This document shows, in pieces, positions 53,600-63,911 of a stretch of 64,000 nucleotides of DNA (the first letter of the stretch is position 1; each line of letters opens with the position of its first letter). Location of the stretch: assembly GCF_030547185.1 (NCBI RefSeq), contig NZ_JAUOQR010000002.1:186001-250000 (forward strand), read 5' to 3'. Below the pieces are notes generated by a model. That model did no database searches, had not been told where the DNA came from, and was given only the letters and a program-made list of their open reading frames with translations. This DNA comes from Neptuniibacter sp. 1_MG-2023 (GTDB taxonomy: Bacteria > Pseudomonadota > Gammaproteobacteria > Pseudomonadales > Balneatricaceae). The position numbers and the translations under genes are program-made.

Positions 53600-54433
53600 A
53601 TGTTAGAACCGGCACTGTATGTTGTAGCAACACCGATTGGAAATTTGCAGGATATGACTCCTCGCGCAATTGAAGTATTGCAGCAGGTTGAGTTGATTGC
53701 TGCAGAGGACACGCGTCATAGTGCCCGTTTAATGGCGCATTGTGGAATCGATACCCGCCTTGTTTCCGTTCATGAGCATAACGAACGCCAGCGAATTGAG
53801 ACGATTGTACACCAGTTGCAATCTGGTGCCAGTGTTGCGCTTATTTCTGATGCCGGAACGCCATTAATTTCTGACCCTGGGTATGTGGTTGTTAAGGGGG
53901 TAAGGGAAGCTGGATTTAGAGTGGTGCCTATACCGGGCTGCGTTGCTTTTATTACAGCGTTGTCGGCAGCTGGTTTGCCTACGGATCGTTTTGCTTTCGA
54001 AGGTTTTTTGCCGCATAAATCGAGTGGTCGTAAGCAGCAATTGAAAGGCTTGGTGGGTGAATCGAGAACATTAATTTTTTATGAATCTCCTCATCGTATA
54101 TTGGCTTCATTAAAAGATATGCAGGAGGTGTTTGGGTCTGAGCGAGTTGTGGCGGTTGCCAGGGAACTTACAAAAACTTATGAAACCATTCATGTGGATC
54201 AACTATCGTCATTAATTGAATGGATGGAGGCCGATACAAATCAGCAGCGAGGGGAGTTTGTTGTACTCGTGCATGGGGTTGAAACTAAAGGCGAAGTCTT
54301 GCTGGATGCTAAAGCCTTAGAGGTGCTAGATATTCTTTTGGCAGAGTTGCCTGCGAGTCAGGCGGCGTCTTTAGCGGCTAAAATTACAGGGCTAAAGAAA
54401 AAGGTGCTTTATCAAGCAGCTTTAAGTCGTTAA
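53600..54433 (+). CDS. rsmI: 16S rRNA (cytidine-1402 2'-O) methyltransferase
   Basis: RsmI methylates the ribose of C1402 in 16S rRNA using SAM. The protein of 277 residues begins MLEPALYVVATPIGNLQDMT, the standard RsmI start, then AEDTRHSARL, ALISDAGTPLISDPGY and FEGFLPHKS. ATG 53600 was preferred over ATG 53588 and TTG 53582 because homology begins there. rsmI divergent from lpoA and followed by rnpB is the usual order. Confidence 0.96.
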   Translation: MLEPALYVVATPIGNLQDMTPRAIEVLQQVELIAAEDTRHSARLMAHCGIDTRLVSVHEHNERQRIETIVHQLQSGASVALISDAGTPLISDPGYVVVKGVREAGFRVVPIPGCVAFITALSAAGLPTDRFAFEGFLPHKSSGRKQQLKGLVGESRTLIFYESPHRILASLKDMQEVFGSERVVAVARELTKTYETIHVDQLSSLIEWMEADTNQQRGEFVVLVHGVETKGEVLLDAKALEVLDILLAELPASQAASLAAKITGLKKKVLYQAALSR

Positions 54434-54459
54434 GCATCGCTAAAGCTGAATCTCTCTGT

Positions 54460-54465
54460 TAGAAT
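54460..54465 (+). promoter_or_regulatory. Candidate -10 box of rnpB
   Basis: TAGAAT followed by a GC-rich discriminator (CCGCGCC) lies seven bases before the RNA start, a pattern of growth-rate-controlled stable RNA promoters. No clear -35. Confidence 0.45.
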
Positions 54466-54471
54466 CCGCGC

Positions 54472-54828
54472 CGAGGAGTTTGCCAGGCAGTCGCTGTCCT
54501 TGTAAAAGGATGGAGGAAAGTCCGGGCTCCAAAGGGTAGAGTGCCAGATAACGTCTGGGCGGCGCGAGTCGACGGAAAGTGCAGCAGAAAATATACCGCC
54601 TAAGTATACTTCGGTATAACGGTAAGGTTGAAATGGTGCGGTAAGAGCGCACCGCGTGGGTGGCAACATTCCACGGCATGGTAAACCCCACTCGGAGCAA
54701 GACCAAATAGGGTTCCTATAGGCGTGACCCGCGCTGGAACCGGGTAGGTTGCTTGAGGTGCGTAGTGATGCGTATCCCAGATGAATGACTGTCCACGACA
54801 GAACCCGGCTTACCGGCAAACTCCTCAA
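54472..54828 (+). ncRNA. rnpB: RNase P RNA, bacterial class A
   Basis: The catalytic RNA of RNase P, which removes 5' leaders of pre-tRNAs. P1 pairs GAGGAGTTTGCC (54473-54484) with GGCAAACTCCTC (54815-54826). The universally conserved GAGGAAAGTCCGGGC is at 54513-54527, and the 3' conserved region AGATGAATGACTGTCC near 54780, followed by ACAGAACCCGGCTTA, is intact. Length of about 355 bases is normal. A T-rich tract after 54828 probably ends transcription. It sits between rsmI and mraZ as in pseudomonads. Confidence 0.98.
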
Positions 54829-55009
54829 TTTTTATTTTTTCATCTTAGAAATCCTTTTCTTTCAGCTTTACTTATTGTTTTTCTCGTTAAACTTTCTAAT
54901 TCCTTGTTTTTAAAGTGTCTTTCTTGATGCTTTTTCTGATGCTTGTTTCTCATTATTAAATTATCTAATAAACCATGTGATTAAACCCTTCTTGGATGCT
55001 TATTCTGTC
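54829..55009 (+). other. AT-rich spacer between rnpB and the mraZ promoter
   Basis: After the T-rich end of rnpB there is AT-rich sequence with no gene and no clear structure. Confidence 0.5.
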
Positions 55010-55038
55010 TTGCTTTAATTGGGGTTCCTTTCTATAGT
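55010..55038 (+). promoter_or_regulatory. Promoter of the mra/dcw cluster
   Basis: TTGCTT (55010-55015), a 17-base spacer and TATAGT (55033-55038) form a good sigma-70 promoter whose start falls at the first MraZ box. Confidence 0.7.
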
Positions 55039-55045
55039 GTGCTTT

Positions 55046-55096
55046 AGTGGGATAAAGTGGGTAAAAGTGGGTAATTTTGTAAATCAAGTGGGTTTA
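55046..55096 (+). promoter_or_regulatory. MraZ operator repeats
   Basis: Three AGTGGG repeats in exact ten-base phase (55046, 55056, 55066) and a fourth at 55087 match the TGGGN direct repeats bound by MraZ in front of its own operon. They lie downstream of the -10 box and before mraZ, so autoregulation of the cell-wall cluster is expected. Confidence 0.8.
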
Positions 55097-55107
55097 GAGA
55101 GCGATAA

Positions 55108-55563
55108 ATGTTTAGAGGCGTAAATCAAATCAATCTAGATGCTAAGGGGCGCATGGCGATCCCAGCACGGTATCGTGAGAAAATCACGACCTGCTGTGAT
55201 GGGCAGCTCGTAGCAACGATTGATACTGAAGAGCGCTGTTTATTGCTTTATCCACTACATGAATGGGAAGAGATTCAAGAGAAAATTGAGGCCCTGCCTA
55301 GCTTTAATCCGGCAGCAAGACGTATTCAGAGGCTTTTGATCGGTCATGCTACTGATTTGGATATGGATGGTAATGGTCGTTTGTTGCTACCAGCGCCACT
55401 ACGTGAATATGCAGAGTTAGATAAAAAAATTGTATTGCTTGGTCAAGGTCAGAAGTTTGAAATCTGGGATGAGTCCAGGTGGTTAGCTACACGTGAAGAG
55501 TATCTTCAAGATGTGGATGGTGGCATGGCAATGCCTGAAGAGTTACAGAACCTTTCATTGTAA
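55108..55563 (+). CDS. mraZ: Transcriptional regulator MraZ
   Basis: A 151-residue ring-forming DNA-binding protein that represses the dcw operon. Two SpoVT/AbrB-like halves are visible: INLDAKGRMAIPARYRE (8-24) and LDMDGNGRLLLPAPLREY (about 88-105), each with the DxxxR motif. Its likely binding sites stand directly upstream. It leads the cluster mraZ-rsmH-ftsL-ftsI. Confidence 0.97.
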   Translation: MFRGVNQINLDAKGRMAIPARYREKITTCCDGQLVATIDTEERCLLLYPLHEWEEIQEKIEALPSFNPAARRIQRLLIGHATDLDMDGNGRLLLPAPLREYAELDKKIVLLGQGQKFEIWDESRWLATREEYLQDVDGGMAMPEELQNLSL

Positions 55564-55588
55564 TAATGAAAGCTAACGAGATTTATCG

Positions 55589-56527
55589 ATGAGCCAGGAA
55601 TTTAAACACATTACCGTTCTGTTGCAGGAAGCTGTTGATGCTTTGGTGCAGGACGCATCTGGTTTTTATGTCGATGGAACCTTTGGTCGCGGCGGTCACT
55701 CAGCGTTAGTGCTTGAGCAGCTGGGAGCCGATGGTGAGCTTTTAGGTATTGATAAGGATCCGCAAGCGATCGCTCATGCGAAAGAGCGTTTTGCGGATGA
55801 GCCTCGTTTTTCGATTGCACATGGTAGTTTTGCGCAATTGGAGCAGTTTGTTACTGAGCGAGGTATGGCGGGGAAAGTTGATGGTGTATTGCTTGATTTA
55901 GGGGTTTCCTCCCCTCAATTGGATGATGCATCAAGAGGTTTTAGCTTTATGAATGATGGTCCGCTTGATATGCGGATGGATACTTCGTCAGGCGAAAGTG
56001 CCGCTGAGTGGATTGCGCGAGCAGATGAAACAGAGATCGCGGATGTTATTTATACCTATGGCGAGGAGAAGTTCTCCCGTCGAATGGCTAAAGCGATTGT
56101 TGCTAAGCGACAAGAAGAAGCTATTACAACTACGGCTCAGCTTTCTAAAATTATTGCTGAAGCTAATCCCGCTTGGGAAAAAGGTAAAAATCCAGCTACC
56201 CGCGCCTTTCAAGGGATTCGTATCCATATAAATAAGGAGCTGGAAGATCTGGAAAGTTGTCTAGATCAGGCTTTGGATATGTTGAAAGTAGGTGGGCGTT
56301 TAGTCGTGATCAGTTTCCATTCGCTTGAAGACCGTATTGTTAAACGCTTTATTCGTAAACATGTGAAAGGTGATGAGCATTTACCAAGAGGTATCCCTTT
56401 TACTAACGACATGCTTGAGATTCGTTTAAAGAGTGTCAGTAAAGCAGTTAAAGCGAGTGATAGTGAGACGCAAGATAACGTTCGTGCGCGTAGTGCTGTT
56501 ATGCGTATCGCGGAGAAGGTGGCTTAA
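55589..56527 (+). CDS. rsmH: 16S rRNA (cytosine-1402 N4) methyltransferase
   Basis: RsmH methylates N4 of C1402, the same nucleotide targeted by RsmI. The 312-residue protein has [29 protein letters not shown] (SAM site), [20 protein letters not shown] and [15 protein letters not shown]. Length is normal. It is second in the dcw cluster; ftsL starts directly after its stop. Confidence 0.98.
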   Translation: MSQEFKHITVLLQEAVDALVQDASGFYVDGTFGRGGHSALVLEQLGADGELLGIDKDPQAIAHAKERFADEPRFSIAHGSFAQLEQFVTERGMAGKVDGVLLDLGVSSPQLDDASRGFSFMNDGPLDMRMDTSSGESAAEWIARADETEIADVIYTYGEEKFSRRMAKAIVAKRQEEAITTTAQLSKIIAEANPAWEKGKNPATRAFQGIRIHINKELEDLESCLDQALDMLKVGGRLVVISFHSLEDRIVKRFIRKHVKGDEHLPRGIPFTNDMLEIRLKSVSKAVKASDSETQDNVRARSAVMRIAEKVA

Positions 56528-56896
56528 GTGCGGGTTGGTTTTTTTCAGCGGTTGTTGAAAAAAAAGCTAGCGCCTGAGGCTGATGTCGCTGAAGCCAGTG
56601 AATTTTGTAACTTAGAAACCTTGCTGAGGCCTTTTTTAACTGTTTTTGTTTTGGTCGTTTTGCTAGTGGCTACGTGTCTTGTTGTAGTGCTGAGTGCGTT
56701 TGAATATAGGACGCTTTTCAATCACCACCAAGAGCTAGTCGAGCAGAGAGATGAGTTGCAGGTTGAATGGGGGCAGCTTTTATTAGAACAAAGTGCTTGG
56801 GCGGCAAATAACCGTGTTGAGCAGCAAGCCGCAAGTAAATTAGGCATGAAGGTGCCTGAAGTGAATCAAATAGAGATTATTCGCAATGAGCGATAA
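56528..56896 (+). CDS. ftsL: Cell division protein FtsL
   Basis: A 122-residue bitopic protein. A cytoplasmic N-terminus leads to a membrane helix at about 34-58 (FLTVFVLVVLLVATCLVVVL) and then a periplasmic coiled coil with EQRDELQVEWGQLLLEQ and WAANNRVEQQAASKLGM, typical of FtsL. It forms a complex with FtsB and FtsQ. The start is GTG immediately after the rsmH stop. The cytoplasmic part is somewhat long but within the family range. It overlaps ftsI by 11 bases. Confidence 0.95.
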   Translation: MRVGFFQRLLKKKLAPEADVAEASEFCNLETLLRPFLTVFVLVVLLVATCLVVVLSAFEYRTLFNHHQELVEQRDELQVEWGQLLLEQSAWAANNRVEQQAASKLGMKVPEVNQIEIIRNER

Positions 56897-58610
56897 CAAC
56901 GAAGTCAGTGATAGTGCTGAGGCTACAGTAGGACGAGGATGGCGCCTGTGGTTGGTGCTGATTCTTTTGCTGCTTGTTGCGGTCGGTATTACTGCGCGTA
57001 TGTTGTCGCTCTATGTTGAAGATCAAGCGTTTTTACAGACGCAAGGGGATGAACGTACTTTACGAACGGTTCAAGTACCTGCGCATCGAGGGATTATAAC
57101 GGATCGCAATGGCGAGCCTTTGGCTGTCAGCGCACCTGTCGCGACGATTTGGGCTGATCCTAAGATGATGGATTTACAGCATGCAGGTATAGCTAAATTA
57201 GCGGCCTTACTTAAGAGTAATAAGAAAAAACTGATTGCTAAGTTATCTGCCCATCGTACTAAGCGTTTTCTTTATTTACAGAGACAAGGGACTCCTGAAC
57301 TAGCTGAGAAAGTAAGAGCGTTGCGGATTCCTGGTGTACATGTGGATAGAGAATATAAGCGTTACTATCCTGCGGCAGAAGTGACTACTCACTTAGTGGG
57401 TTTTACTAATTTAGATGGTAAAGGTCAGGAAGGGTTGGAGTTGGCCTATGAAGATTGGTTGAAAGCAGAATCAGGTAAACAGTTGGTGATGAAAGATCGA
57501 CTGGGTCGAACAATTAAGCATGTTCGAGAAGTAAAGTCGGCTCAGCATGGAAACAATATAGAGTTAAGCATTGACCTGCGCTTGCAGTATTTAGCATATC
57601 GAGAGCTAAAAACGGCCGTAAAGGCGCATAACGCAGATGGTGGTTCGTTGGTTATGTTGGATGTTAAGACGGGCGAGGTATTAGCTATGGTTAATCAGCC
57701 ATCTTACAACCCTAATGATCCGCGCCAGCGAGTCTCAACGGCTTTGCGTAATAGATCTTTAACCGATACGTTTGAACCGGGATCAACGGTTAAGCCTATG
57801 ACGGTTGCAGCTGCTTTGATGAGTGGGCAGTACACACCGGATACTTTGGTTGATACATCACCAGGGTATTTTAGAGTTAAGCGTAAAACCATACGTGATC
57901 ACCGTAATTATGGTGAGATCGATGTATCAACAATTATTACAAAGTCGAGCAATGTGGGTGTGACTAAGTTGACGCTCAGTTTGCCAGAGGGCTCCGTGCG
58001 AAACCTATTTCATAATGTAGGATTAGGTCAGGCAACAGGAATAGGCTTTCCCGGTGAAAGTTCAGGTTATTTGCCATATCTGAATCAGCGCCAAGTCGTT
58101 GAGCGAGCAACATTATCATATGGCTATGGCCTTTCTGTGACGCCTTTGCAGTTAGCGCAATCATATTTGGCTTTGGCGAATGATGGTGTGATGAGTCCGG
58201 TTAATCTTATTCGTCAGAAAGAAGCGGGTAAGCCTGTGCGCGTTATGCCGGCTAGTGTGGCGAAAGATGTACGCGTCATGATGGAGACTGTTATTAGCAA
58301 TAAAGGTACAGGGCGTAGAGCCGCAGTACCTGGCTATAGGGTCGCTGGGAAAACAGGCACAGTGCATAAAGTCGGGCCCGGCGGTTACATTGATGACCAA
58401 TATATGTCTACGTTTGCAGGTATTGCACCCGTTAGTAATCCGCGTTTAGTTACCGTCGTCATGATTGATAACCCAAAAGGGCAAGAGTATTACGGCGGTG
58501 AAGTTGCAGCGCCTGTTTTCTCAAGAGCCGTTGGGGGCGCGTTAAGGCTGTTGAATGTTCCGCCTGATAATTGGCCCGAAGTAAATAAGCAGATTGCTCA
58601 CAGGCATTAA
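56886..58610 (+). CDS. ftsI: Septal peptidoglycan transpeptidase FtsI (PBP3)
   Basis: A 574-residue class B penicillin-binding protein that cross-links septal peptidoglycan. One membrane helix (about 20-42) is followed by the pedestal domain with PAHRGIITDRNGEPLAVS. The transpeptidase motifs are STVK (Ser300-Lys303), SSN (354-356) and KTG near 488. Length and order match PBP3. It is coupled to ftsL by overlap. Confidence 0.98.
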   Translation: MSDNNEVSDSAEATVGRGWRLWLVLILLLLVAVGITARMLSLYVEDQAFLQTQGDERTLRTVQVPAHRGIITDRNGEPLAVSAPVATIWADPKMMDLQHAGIAKLAALLKSNKKKLIAKLSAHRTKRFLYLQRQGTPELAEKVRALRIPGVHVDREYKRYYPAAEVTTHLVGFTNLDGKGQEGLELAYEDWLKAESGKQLVMKDRLGRTIKHVREVKSAQHGNNIELSIDLRLQYLAYRELKTAVKAHNADGGSLVMLDVKTGEVLAMVNQPSYNPNDPRQRVSTALRNRSLTDTFEPGSTVKPMTVAAALMSGQYTPDTLVDTSPGYFRVKRKTIRDHRNYGEIDVSTIITKSSNVGVTKLTLSLPEGSVRNLFHNVGLGQATGIGFPGESSGYLPYLNQRQVVERATLSYGYGLSVTPLQLAQSYLALANDGVMSPVNLIRQKEAGKPVRVMPASVAKDVRVMMETVISNKGTGRRAAVPGYRVAGKTGTVHKVGPGGYIDDQYMSTFAGIAPVSNPRLVTVVMIDNPKGQEYYGGEVAAPVFSRAVGGALRLLNVPPDNWPEVNKQIAHRH

Positions 58611-58623
58611 ATAAGAGATTAAT

Positions 58624-60090
58624 ATGCTGAAAATAGAGAAGACGCTAGTTGAGATAATACCGGAGTGGGTTGATGAAACCTACGCCGATCTCATTGTGTC
58701 TGCTCTATCTCAGGATAGTCGTACCGTTAGTCCGGGAACGCTCTTTCTAGCGCGCTCAGGCTTACAGTATCGGGGTGTGGATTTTGTTATAGGTGCCGTG
58801 GCCGCTGGTGCTGTTGCTGTATTGCTTGATGAGAGTGAAAAAGATGATTGCCCATGTGTGAATGTGCCGATTATCTTCATCCCTAATTTAATGACTCAGC
58901 TAGGCACTATTGCTGCCCGTTTTTATGATGAACCTAGCAAAAGCATGACTGTGATTGGCATTACCGGGACGAATGGTAAAACCTCCTGTGCGCATTTTTT
59001 AGCTCAAGCGATGAATGCCTTGAAGGTTAAAACCGCGATTGTTGGTACGGTTGGGAATGGTTTTCCTAATGACCTAAATAAAGCAACACATACAACGCCG
59101 GATGCTATTGGTTTGCAGAAGCTGTTGGCTGAATTAAAAGCATTGGGTGCTGACGCGGTTGTAATGGAGGTATCAAGCCATGCTCTAGAGCAAAGGCGAG
59201 TCGATGCCGTTGAATTTGATTATGCAGTTTTTACTAATTTAACCCGTGATCATTTGGATTATCACGGTTCCATGGAATCTTATGGCATGGCTAAAGCTAA
59301 GTTATTTAGCAAGGCCTCTTTGAAAAAAGCGATCTTAAATATTGATGACGCGTTTGGACGTCAATTAATGTCAGATTCAGAGATTAAATGCCAGAAAATA
59401 TCAGTTGGTAGAGTTCATGGTGAATACCGTTTAGCGGCTTACCGGTTAGCTTTACATGGTATTGAAGCGGAAATAAAAACAGATAAAGGTGGTTTTGCTT
59501 TTTGTAGCAAAGTGATCGGTGATTTTAATTTAGATAACTTATTACTAGTGGCTGCGGTGTTAGTTGAACAGGGCTTTAGTCATGAGCAACTAGTCGATGC
59601 ACTGTCTAAATTAGAATCTGTACCTGGCCGAATGCAAGCAGTCGTTGCTGCTAATAAGCCGCTGGTTATTATTGATTATGCTCATACACCGGATGCTTTA
59701 GAAAAAGCGTTGCAAGCGGTTCGAGCGCATACCAGTGGGACTTTATGGTGTGTCTTTGGTTGTGGTGGCGATCGGGACATTGGTAAACGTGAGTTAATGG
59801 GCAAAATTGCGGACCGTTTTGCTGATCATCTGGTGGTGACGAGTGATAACCCACGTGGTGAACAGCCTCAGAAAATTATAGAGATGATTGAAAGCGGTAT
59901 TAGTCAGCATATACCTGATATTAAAGTGGATAGAGCTGAAGCTATTCAGTTAGCCATTATGCAAGCGTCCCCAGAAGATGTTGTTCTGATCGCTGGTAAA
60001 GGCCATGAAGATTACCAAGAGATTGCCGGTAAACGTCACCCGTTTAGTGATTTAGTCATGACGCGGAAAATTTTAGGGGTGGCAGCATGA
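58624..60090 (+). CDS. murE: UDP-MurNAc-L-Ala-D-Glu:meso-DAP ligase
   Basis: A 488-residue Mur ligase that adds the third residue of the stem peptide. GITGTNGKTS (112-121) is the ATP loop, HTTPDAIGLQKLL and MEVSSHALEQRRV are conserved, and the DNPR motif (408-411) selects meso-diaminopimelate. The end overlaps murF by four bases (ATGA). Confidence 0.98.
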   Translation: MLKIEKTLVEIIPEWVDETYADLIVSALSQDSRTVSPGTLFLARSGLQYRGVDFVIGAVAAGAVAVLLDESEKDDCPCVNVPIIFIPNLMTQLGTIAARFYDEPSKSMTVIGITGTNGKTSCAHFLAQAMNALKVKTAIVGTVGNGFPNDLNKATHTTPDAIGLQKLLAELKALGADAVVMEVSSHALEQRRVDAVEFDYAVFTNLTRDHLDYHGSMESYGMAKAKLFSKASLKKAILNIDDAFGRQLMSDSEIKCQKISVGRVHGEYRLAAYRLALHGIEAEIKTDKGGFAFCSKVIGDFNLDNLLLVAAVLVEQGFSHEQLVDALSKLESVPGRMQAVVAANKPLVIIDYAHTPDALEKALQAVRAHTSGTLWCVFGCGGDRDIGKRELMGKIADRFADHLVVTSDNPRGEQPQKIIEMIESGISQHIPDIKVDRAEAIQLAIMQASPEDVVLIAGKGHEDYQEIAGKRHPFSDLVMTRKILGVAA

Positions 60091-61454
60091 TTGGTGAGTG
60101 GAACTTAGGTCAGTTACAACAGCAATTTGGTGGTGAAGTTACGGCCGATATTTTGTTTCAGGGTGTTAGTACAGATACGCGTACTATTAAGCAGGGTGAT
60201 CTTTTTGTTGCATTGGTAGGTCCGAATTTTGATGGGCATGAGTTCGTGGAGCAGGCATTTGCTAAAGGTGCGGTAGCTGCAGTTGTCTCACGACCTCTTG
60301 ATCAGCCTATTGCCCAGTGGCGGGTTAAAGATACGCATAAAGCGCTAGGAGAGATAGCACTGGCTAATCGACAGCGTTTCAATGGTTGCGTCTACGCTGT
60401 GACAGGGAGTAGTGGCAAGACGACTGTGAAAGAGATGCTACATAGTATTTTGTCCCAAAATGCATCGGTACTGGTGACACAGGGCAACCTTAATAATGAT
60501 ATAGGGGTGCCATTAACATTATTTCGTTTAAATGATGAGCACCAAATAGCTGTGATTGAACAGGGTGCAAGTGCGGGCGGTGAGATAGCTTATACGACAG
60601 CTCTATCTTTACCTGATGTAGCCATTTTAAATAATGCTATGGATGCCCACTTAGAAGGGTTTGGTTCTTTATTAGGCGTTGCTGAGGCTAAAGCGGAGAT
60701 TTTCTCCCAGCTCACGAAAACCCATGGCTACGCCATTATCAATGCCGATGATAAATATGCCCAGTTTTGGCTCGGTGGTACTGAAGGGCAGAAGCGGAAA
60801 ACATTCTCCGCTGAATCTGATTCTGCTGATATTTATGCATCTGATGTGAAAGCATCTGATACAGGCTGTTTCTCATTTGTGTTGCATCGTGGTGAACAAA
60901 CGGTGCCGGTCCAGTTAAGTGTTATGGGGCAGCATAATATAGCTAATGCGCTGGCGGCGGCTGCAGCGGTAAGTACGCAAGATATTCCTTTGCAGCAGAT
61001 TGCGGATGGTTTACATAGTTTTGTTGCGGTTAAAGGGCGCATGTGTCCGATGAAAGGGCCGCAAGGTGCACTCATTATTGATGATACTTATAACGCAAAC
61101 CCAGGATCAGTGAATGCGGCAGTCGACCTATTGGTTAGTTTGCCGGGTGAATCTATCTTGGTTTTGGGGGATATGGCTGAGTTGGGGGCGGACGCCGTCA
61201 AACAGCATGAAAGAGTAGGCTGCCGAGCAGCGCAGAAGGGGGTTGGAAGCCTATGGGCGACCGGCGCGCTGTCTCGGCACTCTGTTTTGGCATTTGATGC
61301 CGAATCAAAAGATTGTGGTCAGTATTTTAAAACACAACAAGAACTAATCGCTGCGCTGTCGGGCGTAGCACGTCAGGGTATTAATATCCTGATTAAGGGC
61401 TCACGTAGCGCAGCAATGGAACGGGTTGTTAACAGCCTGTCTAAAGAGGAATAA
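60087..61454 (+). CDS. murF: UDP-MurNAc-tripeptide:D-Ala-D-Ala ligase
   Basis: A 455-residue Mur ligase completing the pentapeptide precursor. TGSSGKTTVKEML (106-118) is the ATP loop; GNLNNDIGVPLTL, IEQGASAGGEIAYTT and IDDTYNANPGSVNAA are MurF-specific, the last being the C-domain motif. It overlaps murE at its start and is followed by mraY after six bases. Confidence 0.98.
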   Translation: MIGEWNLGQLQQQFGGEVTADILFQGVSTDTRTIKQGDLFVALVGPNFDGHEFVEQAFAKGAVAAVVSRPLDQPIAQWRVKDTHKALGEIALANRQRFNGCVYAVTGSSGKTTVKEMLHSILSQNASVLVTQGNLNNDIGVPLTLFRLNDEHQIAVIEQGASAGGEIAYTTALSLPDVAILNNAMDAHLEGFGSLLGVAEAKAEIFSQLTKTHGYAIINADDKYAQFWLGGTEGQKRKTFSAESDSADIYASDVKASDTGCFSFVLHRGEQTVPVQLSVMGQHNIANALAAAAAVSTQDIPLQQIADGLHSFVAVKGRMCPMKGPQGALIIDDTYNANPGSVNAAVDLLVSLPGESILVLGDMAELGADAVKQHERVGCRAAQKGVGSLWATGALSRHSVLAFDAESKDCGQYFKTQQELIAALSGVARQGINILIKGSRSAAMERVVNSLSKEE

Positions 61455-61460
61455 GAAGAA

Positions 61461-62543
61461 ATGCTACCACTAATAGCAGAATATCTATCAGAGTATTACA
61501 GCGGTTTCGCTGTATTTCAGTATCTGACGTTAAGAGGGATTTTGGGGGTGTTGACCGCTCTGCTGATATCCCTTTTGGTGGGGCCTTTTGTTATTAATAA
61601 GTTACGCAGCAATCAGATTGGGCAGGCAATTCGTGATGACGGTCCGCAAAGCCATTTGAGCAAAGCTGGGACCCCGACTATGGGCGGTGCACTGATTCTA
61701 GTTGCTATCGCTATTAGTACGTTACTTTGGAGTGATCTTAGTAATATTTATGTATGGATTACACTAAGTGTGACATTGATTTTTGGTGCTGTAGGTTGGG
61801 TGGATGACTACCGAAAAGTAGTTGAGAAAAACCCTCGTGGTTTACCTGCAAAATGGAAGTATCTTTGGCAGTCTGTAGGTGGTATAGGTGCCGCCGTGGT
61901 TTTATATTCAGTTGCTTCTACGCCGGTAGAGACTTCACTACTTATACCTTTCTTAAAAGATGTGTCGATTGAATTAGGCATTTTCTTCATTGTATTTACC
62001 TATTTTGTCATTGTCGGTAGCTCCAATGCGGTCAATTTAACGGATGGTTTAGATGGCCTCGCAATCCTTCCTACCGTTCTGGTTGCGGGCGCATTAGGCG
62101 TTTTTGCCTACCTGTCCGGTAATATTAAATTTGCTGATTACTTACTGATCCCGTACATCGAAGGTTCGGGTGAGTTGATTATTTTTTGCGGTGCAATTGT
62201 AGGTGCTGGATTAGGTTTCTTATGGTTTAACACTTATCCGGCTCAAGTGTTTATGGGGGATGTGGGGGCATTGTCTTTAGGCGCAGCTTTGGGTGTGATC
62301 GCTGTGATTGTTAGACAAGAGTTTATTCTCTTTATTATGGGGGGGGTCTTTGTCGCTGAAACTGTATCGGTCATTCTACAGGTGGCTTCATTCAAGTTAA
62401 CAGGGCGTCGTATCTTTAGGATGGCACCTTTGCATCATCATTTTGAATTGAAAGGTTGGCCAGAGCCGCGCGTGATTGTGCGTTTTTGGATTATTACAGT
62501 TGTATTGGTGTTAATCGGTTTAGCATCGCTGAAAATTCGTTAA
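61461..62543 (+). CDS. mraY: Phospho-MurNAc-pentapeptide transferase
   Basis: A 360-residue inner-membrane enzyme making lipid I, with about ten helices. [42 protein letters not shown] and [13 protein letters not shown] are the conserved MraY motifs, including the catalytic Asp pair and the histidine triad. Length is standard. Confidence 0.99.
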   Translation: MLPLIAEYLSEYYSGFAVFQYLTLRGILGVLTALLISLLVGPFVINKLRSNQIGQAIRDDGPQSHLSKAGTPTMGGALILVAIAISTLLWSDLSNIYVWITLSVTLIFGAVGWVDDYRKVVEKNPRGLPAKWKYLWQSVGGIGAAVVLYSVASTPVETSLLIPFLKDVSIELGIFFIVFTYFVIVGSSNAVNLTDGLDGLAILPTVLVAGALGVFAYLSGNIKFADYLLIPYIEGSGELIIFCGAIVGAGLGFLWFNTYPAQVFMGDVGALSLGAALGVIAVIVRQEFILFIMGGVFVAETVSVILQVASFKLTGRRIFRMAPLHHHFELKGWPEPRVIVRFWIITVVLVLIGLASLKIR

Positions 62544-62558
62544 GAGTAAGGTTGAGTC

Positions 62559-63911
62559 ATGGGATTAATCGCCAGTGATAATTTTAAAATTGTGATCGGT
62601 CTAGGACAGACTGGGCTGGCGTGCGCACGATTTTTGGCGACTAAAGGGATCTCTTTTGCTGTTGTAGATAGCCGAGAGAACCCTCCAGGTGCTGATGAGC
62701 TTAAGCAAGAGTTTCCTGATGTAGATCTACGTTGTGGTCCTTTTGACAGTGATTACTTAAAAAGAGCAACTGAGCTTATATTGAGCCCTGGCGTGACTCA
62801 GAAAGAGCCCGCAATTCAATCGGCGGTATCGCAAGGAGTACAGCTAAGTGGTGATATCGATCTTTTTTGCCGAGAGGTGAAAGCGCCGATTATCGCTATT
62901 ACTGGCTCGAATGCGAAAAGCACAGTAACTACCTTAGTCGGTGAGATGGCTCAAGCAGCCGGTCTGGATGTAGGTGTGTGTGGCAATATTGGCACCCCTG
63001 TATTGGAGATGTTAGGCCAGCCAGAAAAAGATCTTTATGTGCTGGAGCTCTCGAGTTTTCAGTTGGAAACAACCCATGAGTTACGTGCCGAAGTTGCAAC
63101 AGTTCTTAATGTTACACCAGATCATTTAGATCGTTATGACAACCATATACAGGGCTATTACCAAGCCAAGCATCGAATATTTCGCGGTGCTAAGCATGTC
63201 GTTATTAATAGGGATGATGCGTTAACAGCACCGCTCTTATCCAAAAATGTAGTTACACATTCTTATGGCTTAGATAAACCGGATATTAAAGCGTTTGGTT
63301 TGCTTGAGGAGCAGGGTGAGCATTGGTTGAGTCTTGGGTTTGAAAAACTATTACCCGTTTCTGAATTGAAAATACGTGGTAGTCATAATATTGCGAATGC
63401 ATTGGCATCGATGGCTATAGGTCATGCTGCAGGACTGCCTATGGAAGCGATGATTAAGGCGCTGAAATTATTTTCAGGTTTGAAGCATCGTTGCCAATGG
63501 GTGTCTGATAAAAACGGTATTAGTTATTTTAATGATTCTAAAGGTACGAATGTCGGTGCAACAGTCGCAGCACTGGTTGGTTTAGGTGAAACATTGTCCG
63601 GAAGTCAAAAGCTAGTCCTGATTGCCGGTGGTGTAGGTAAAGGCGCAGACTTTTCTGATTTAGCGTCACCCTTGCAGCGTTTTGGGCGAGGGGTGGTGTA
63701 CTTAGGTGAAGATGGCGAGCGTTTGGCCACTGCCTGTGGAAACCTTGAAAAAGTAGCGGCAATAAGCATGACTGATGCGGTTGAAAAAGCGGCTGACCTA
63801 GCTGAGTCAGGGGATATAGTGTTGCTCTCACCTGCGTGTGCAAGCTTTGATATGTTTAGTGGTTTCCCTGCGCGTGGTGATGCGTTTATTGATGCGGTAG
63901 CGGCACTCTGA
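62559..63911 (+). CDS. murD: UDP-MurNAc-L-alanine:D-glutamate ligase
   Basis: A 450-residue Mur ligase adding D-glutamate. IVIGLGQTGLACARFLA opens the N-terminal domain, TGSNAKSTVTTLVGEM (115-130) is the ATP loop in the pseudomonad-like form with Ala119, and ELSSFQLETT, NVTPDHLDRYD and YFNDSKGTNVGATVAAL follow. The stop overlaps the next ATG (TGATG). Confidence 0.98.
   Translation: MGLIASDNFKIVIGLGQTGLACARFLATKGISFAVVDSRENPPGADELKQEFPDVDLRCGPFDSDYLKRATELILSPGVTQKEPAIQSAVSQGVQLSGDIDLFCREVKAPIIAITGSNAKSTVTTLVGEMAQAAGLDVGVCGNIGTPVLEMLGQPEKDLYVLELSSFQLETTHELRAEVATVLNVTPDHLDRYDNHIQGYYQAKHRIFRGAKHVVINRDDALTAPLLSKNVVTHSYGLDKPDIKAFGLLEEQGEHWLSLGFEKLLPVSELKIRGSHNIANALASMAIGHAAGLPMEAMIKALKLFSGLKHRCQWVSDKNGISYFNDSKGTNVGATVAALVGLGETLSGSQKLVLIAGGVGKGADFSDLASPLQRFGRGVVYLGEDGERLATACGNLEKVAAISMTDAVEKAADLAESGDIVLLSPACASFDMFSGFPARGDAFIDAVAAL

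Noticed and set aside
54430-54828. Open frame of 132 codons on the minus strand across rnpB
   Set aside because: It lies entirely over RNase P RNA, whose conserved sequence explains the lack of stops.
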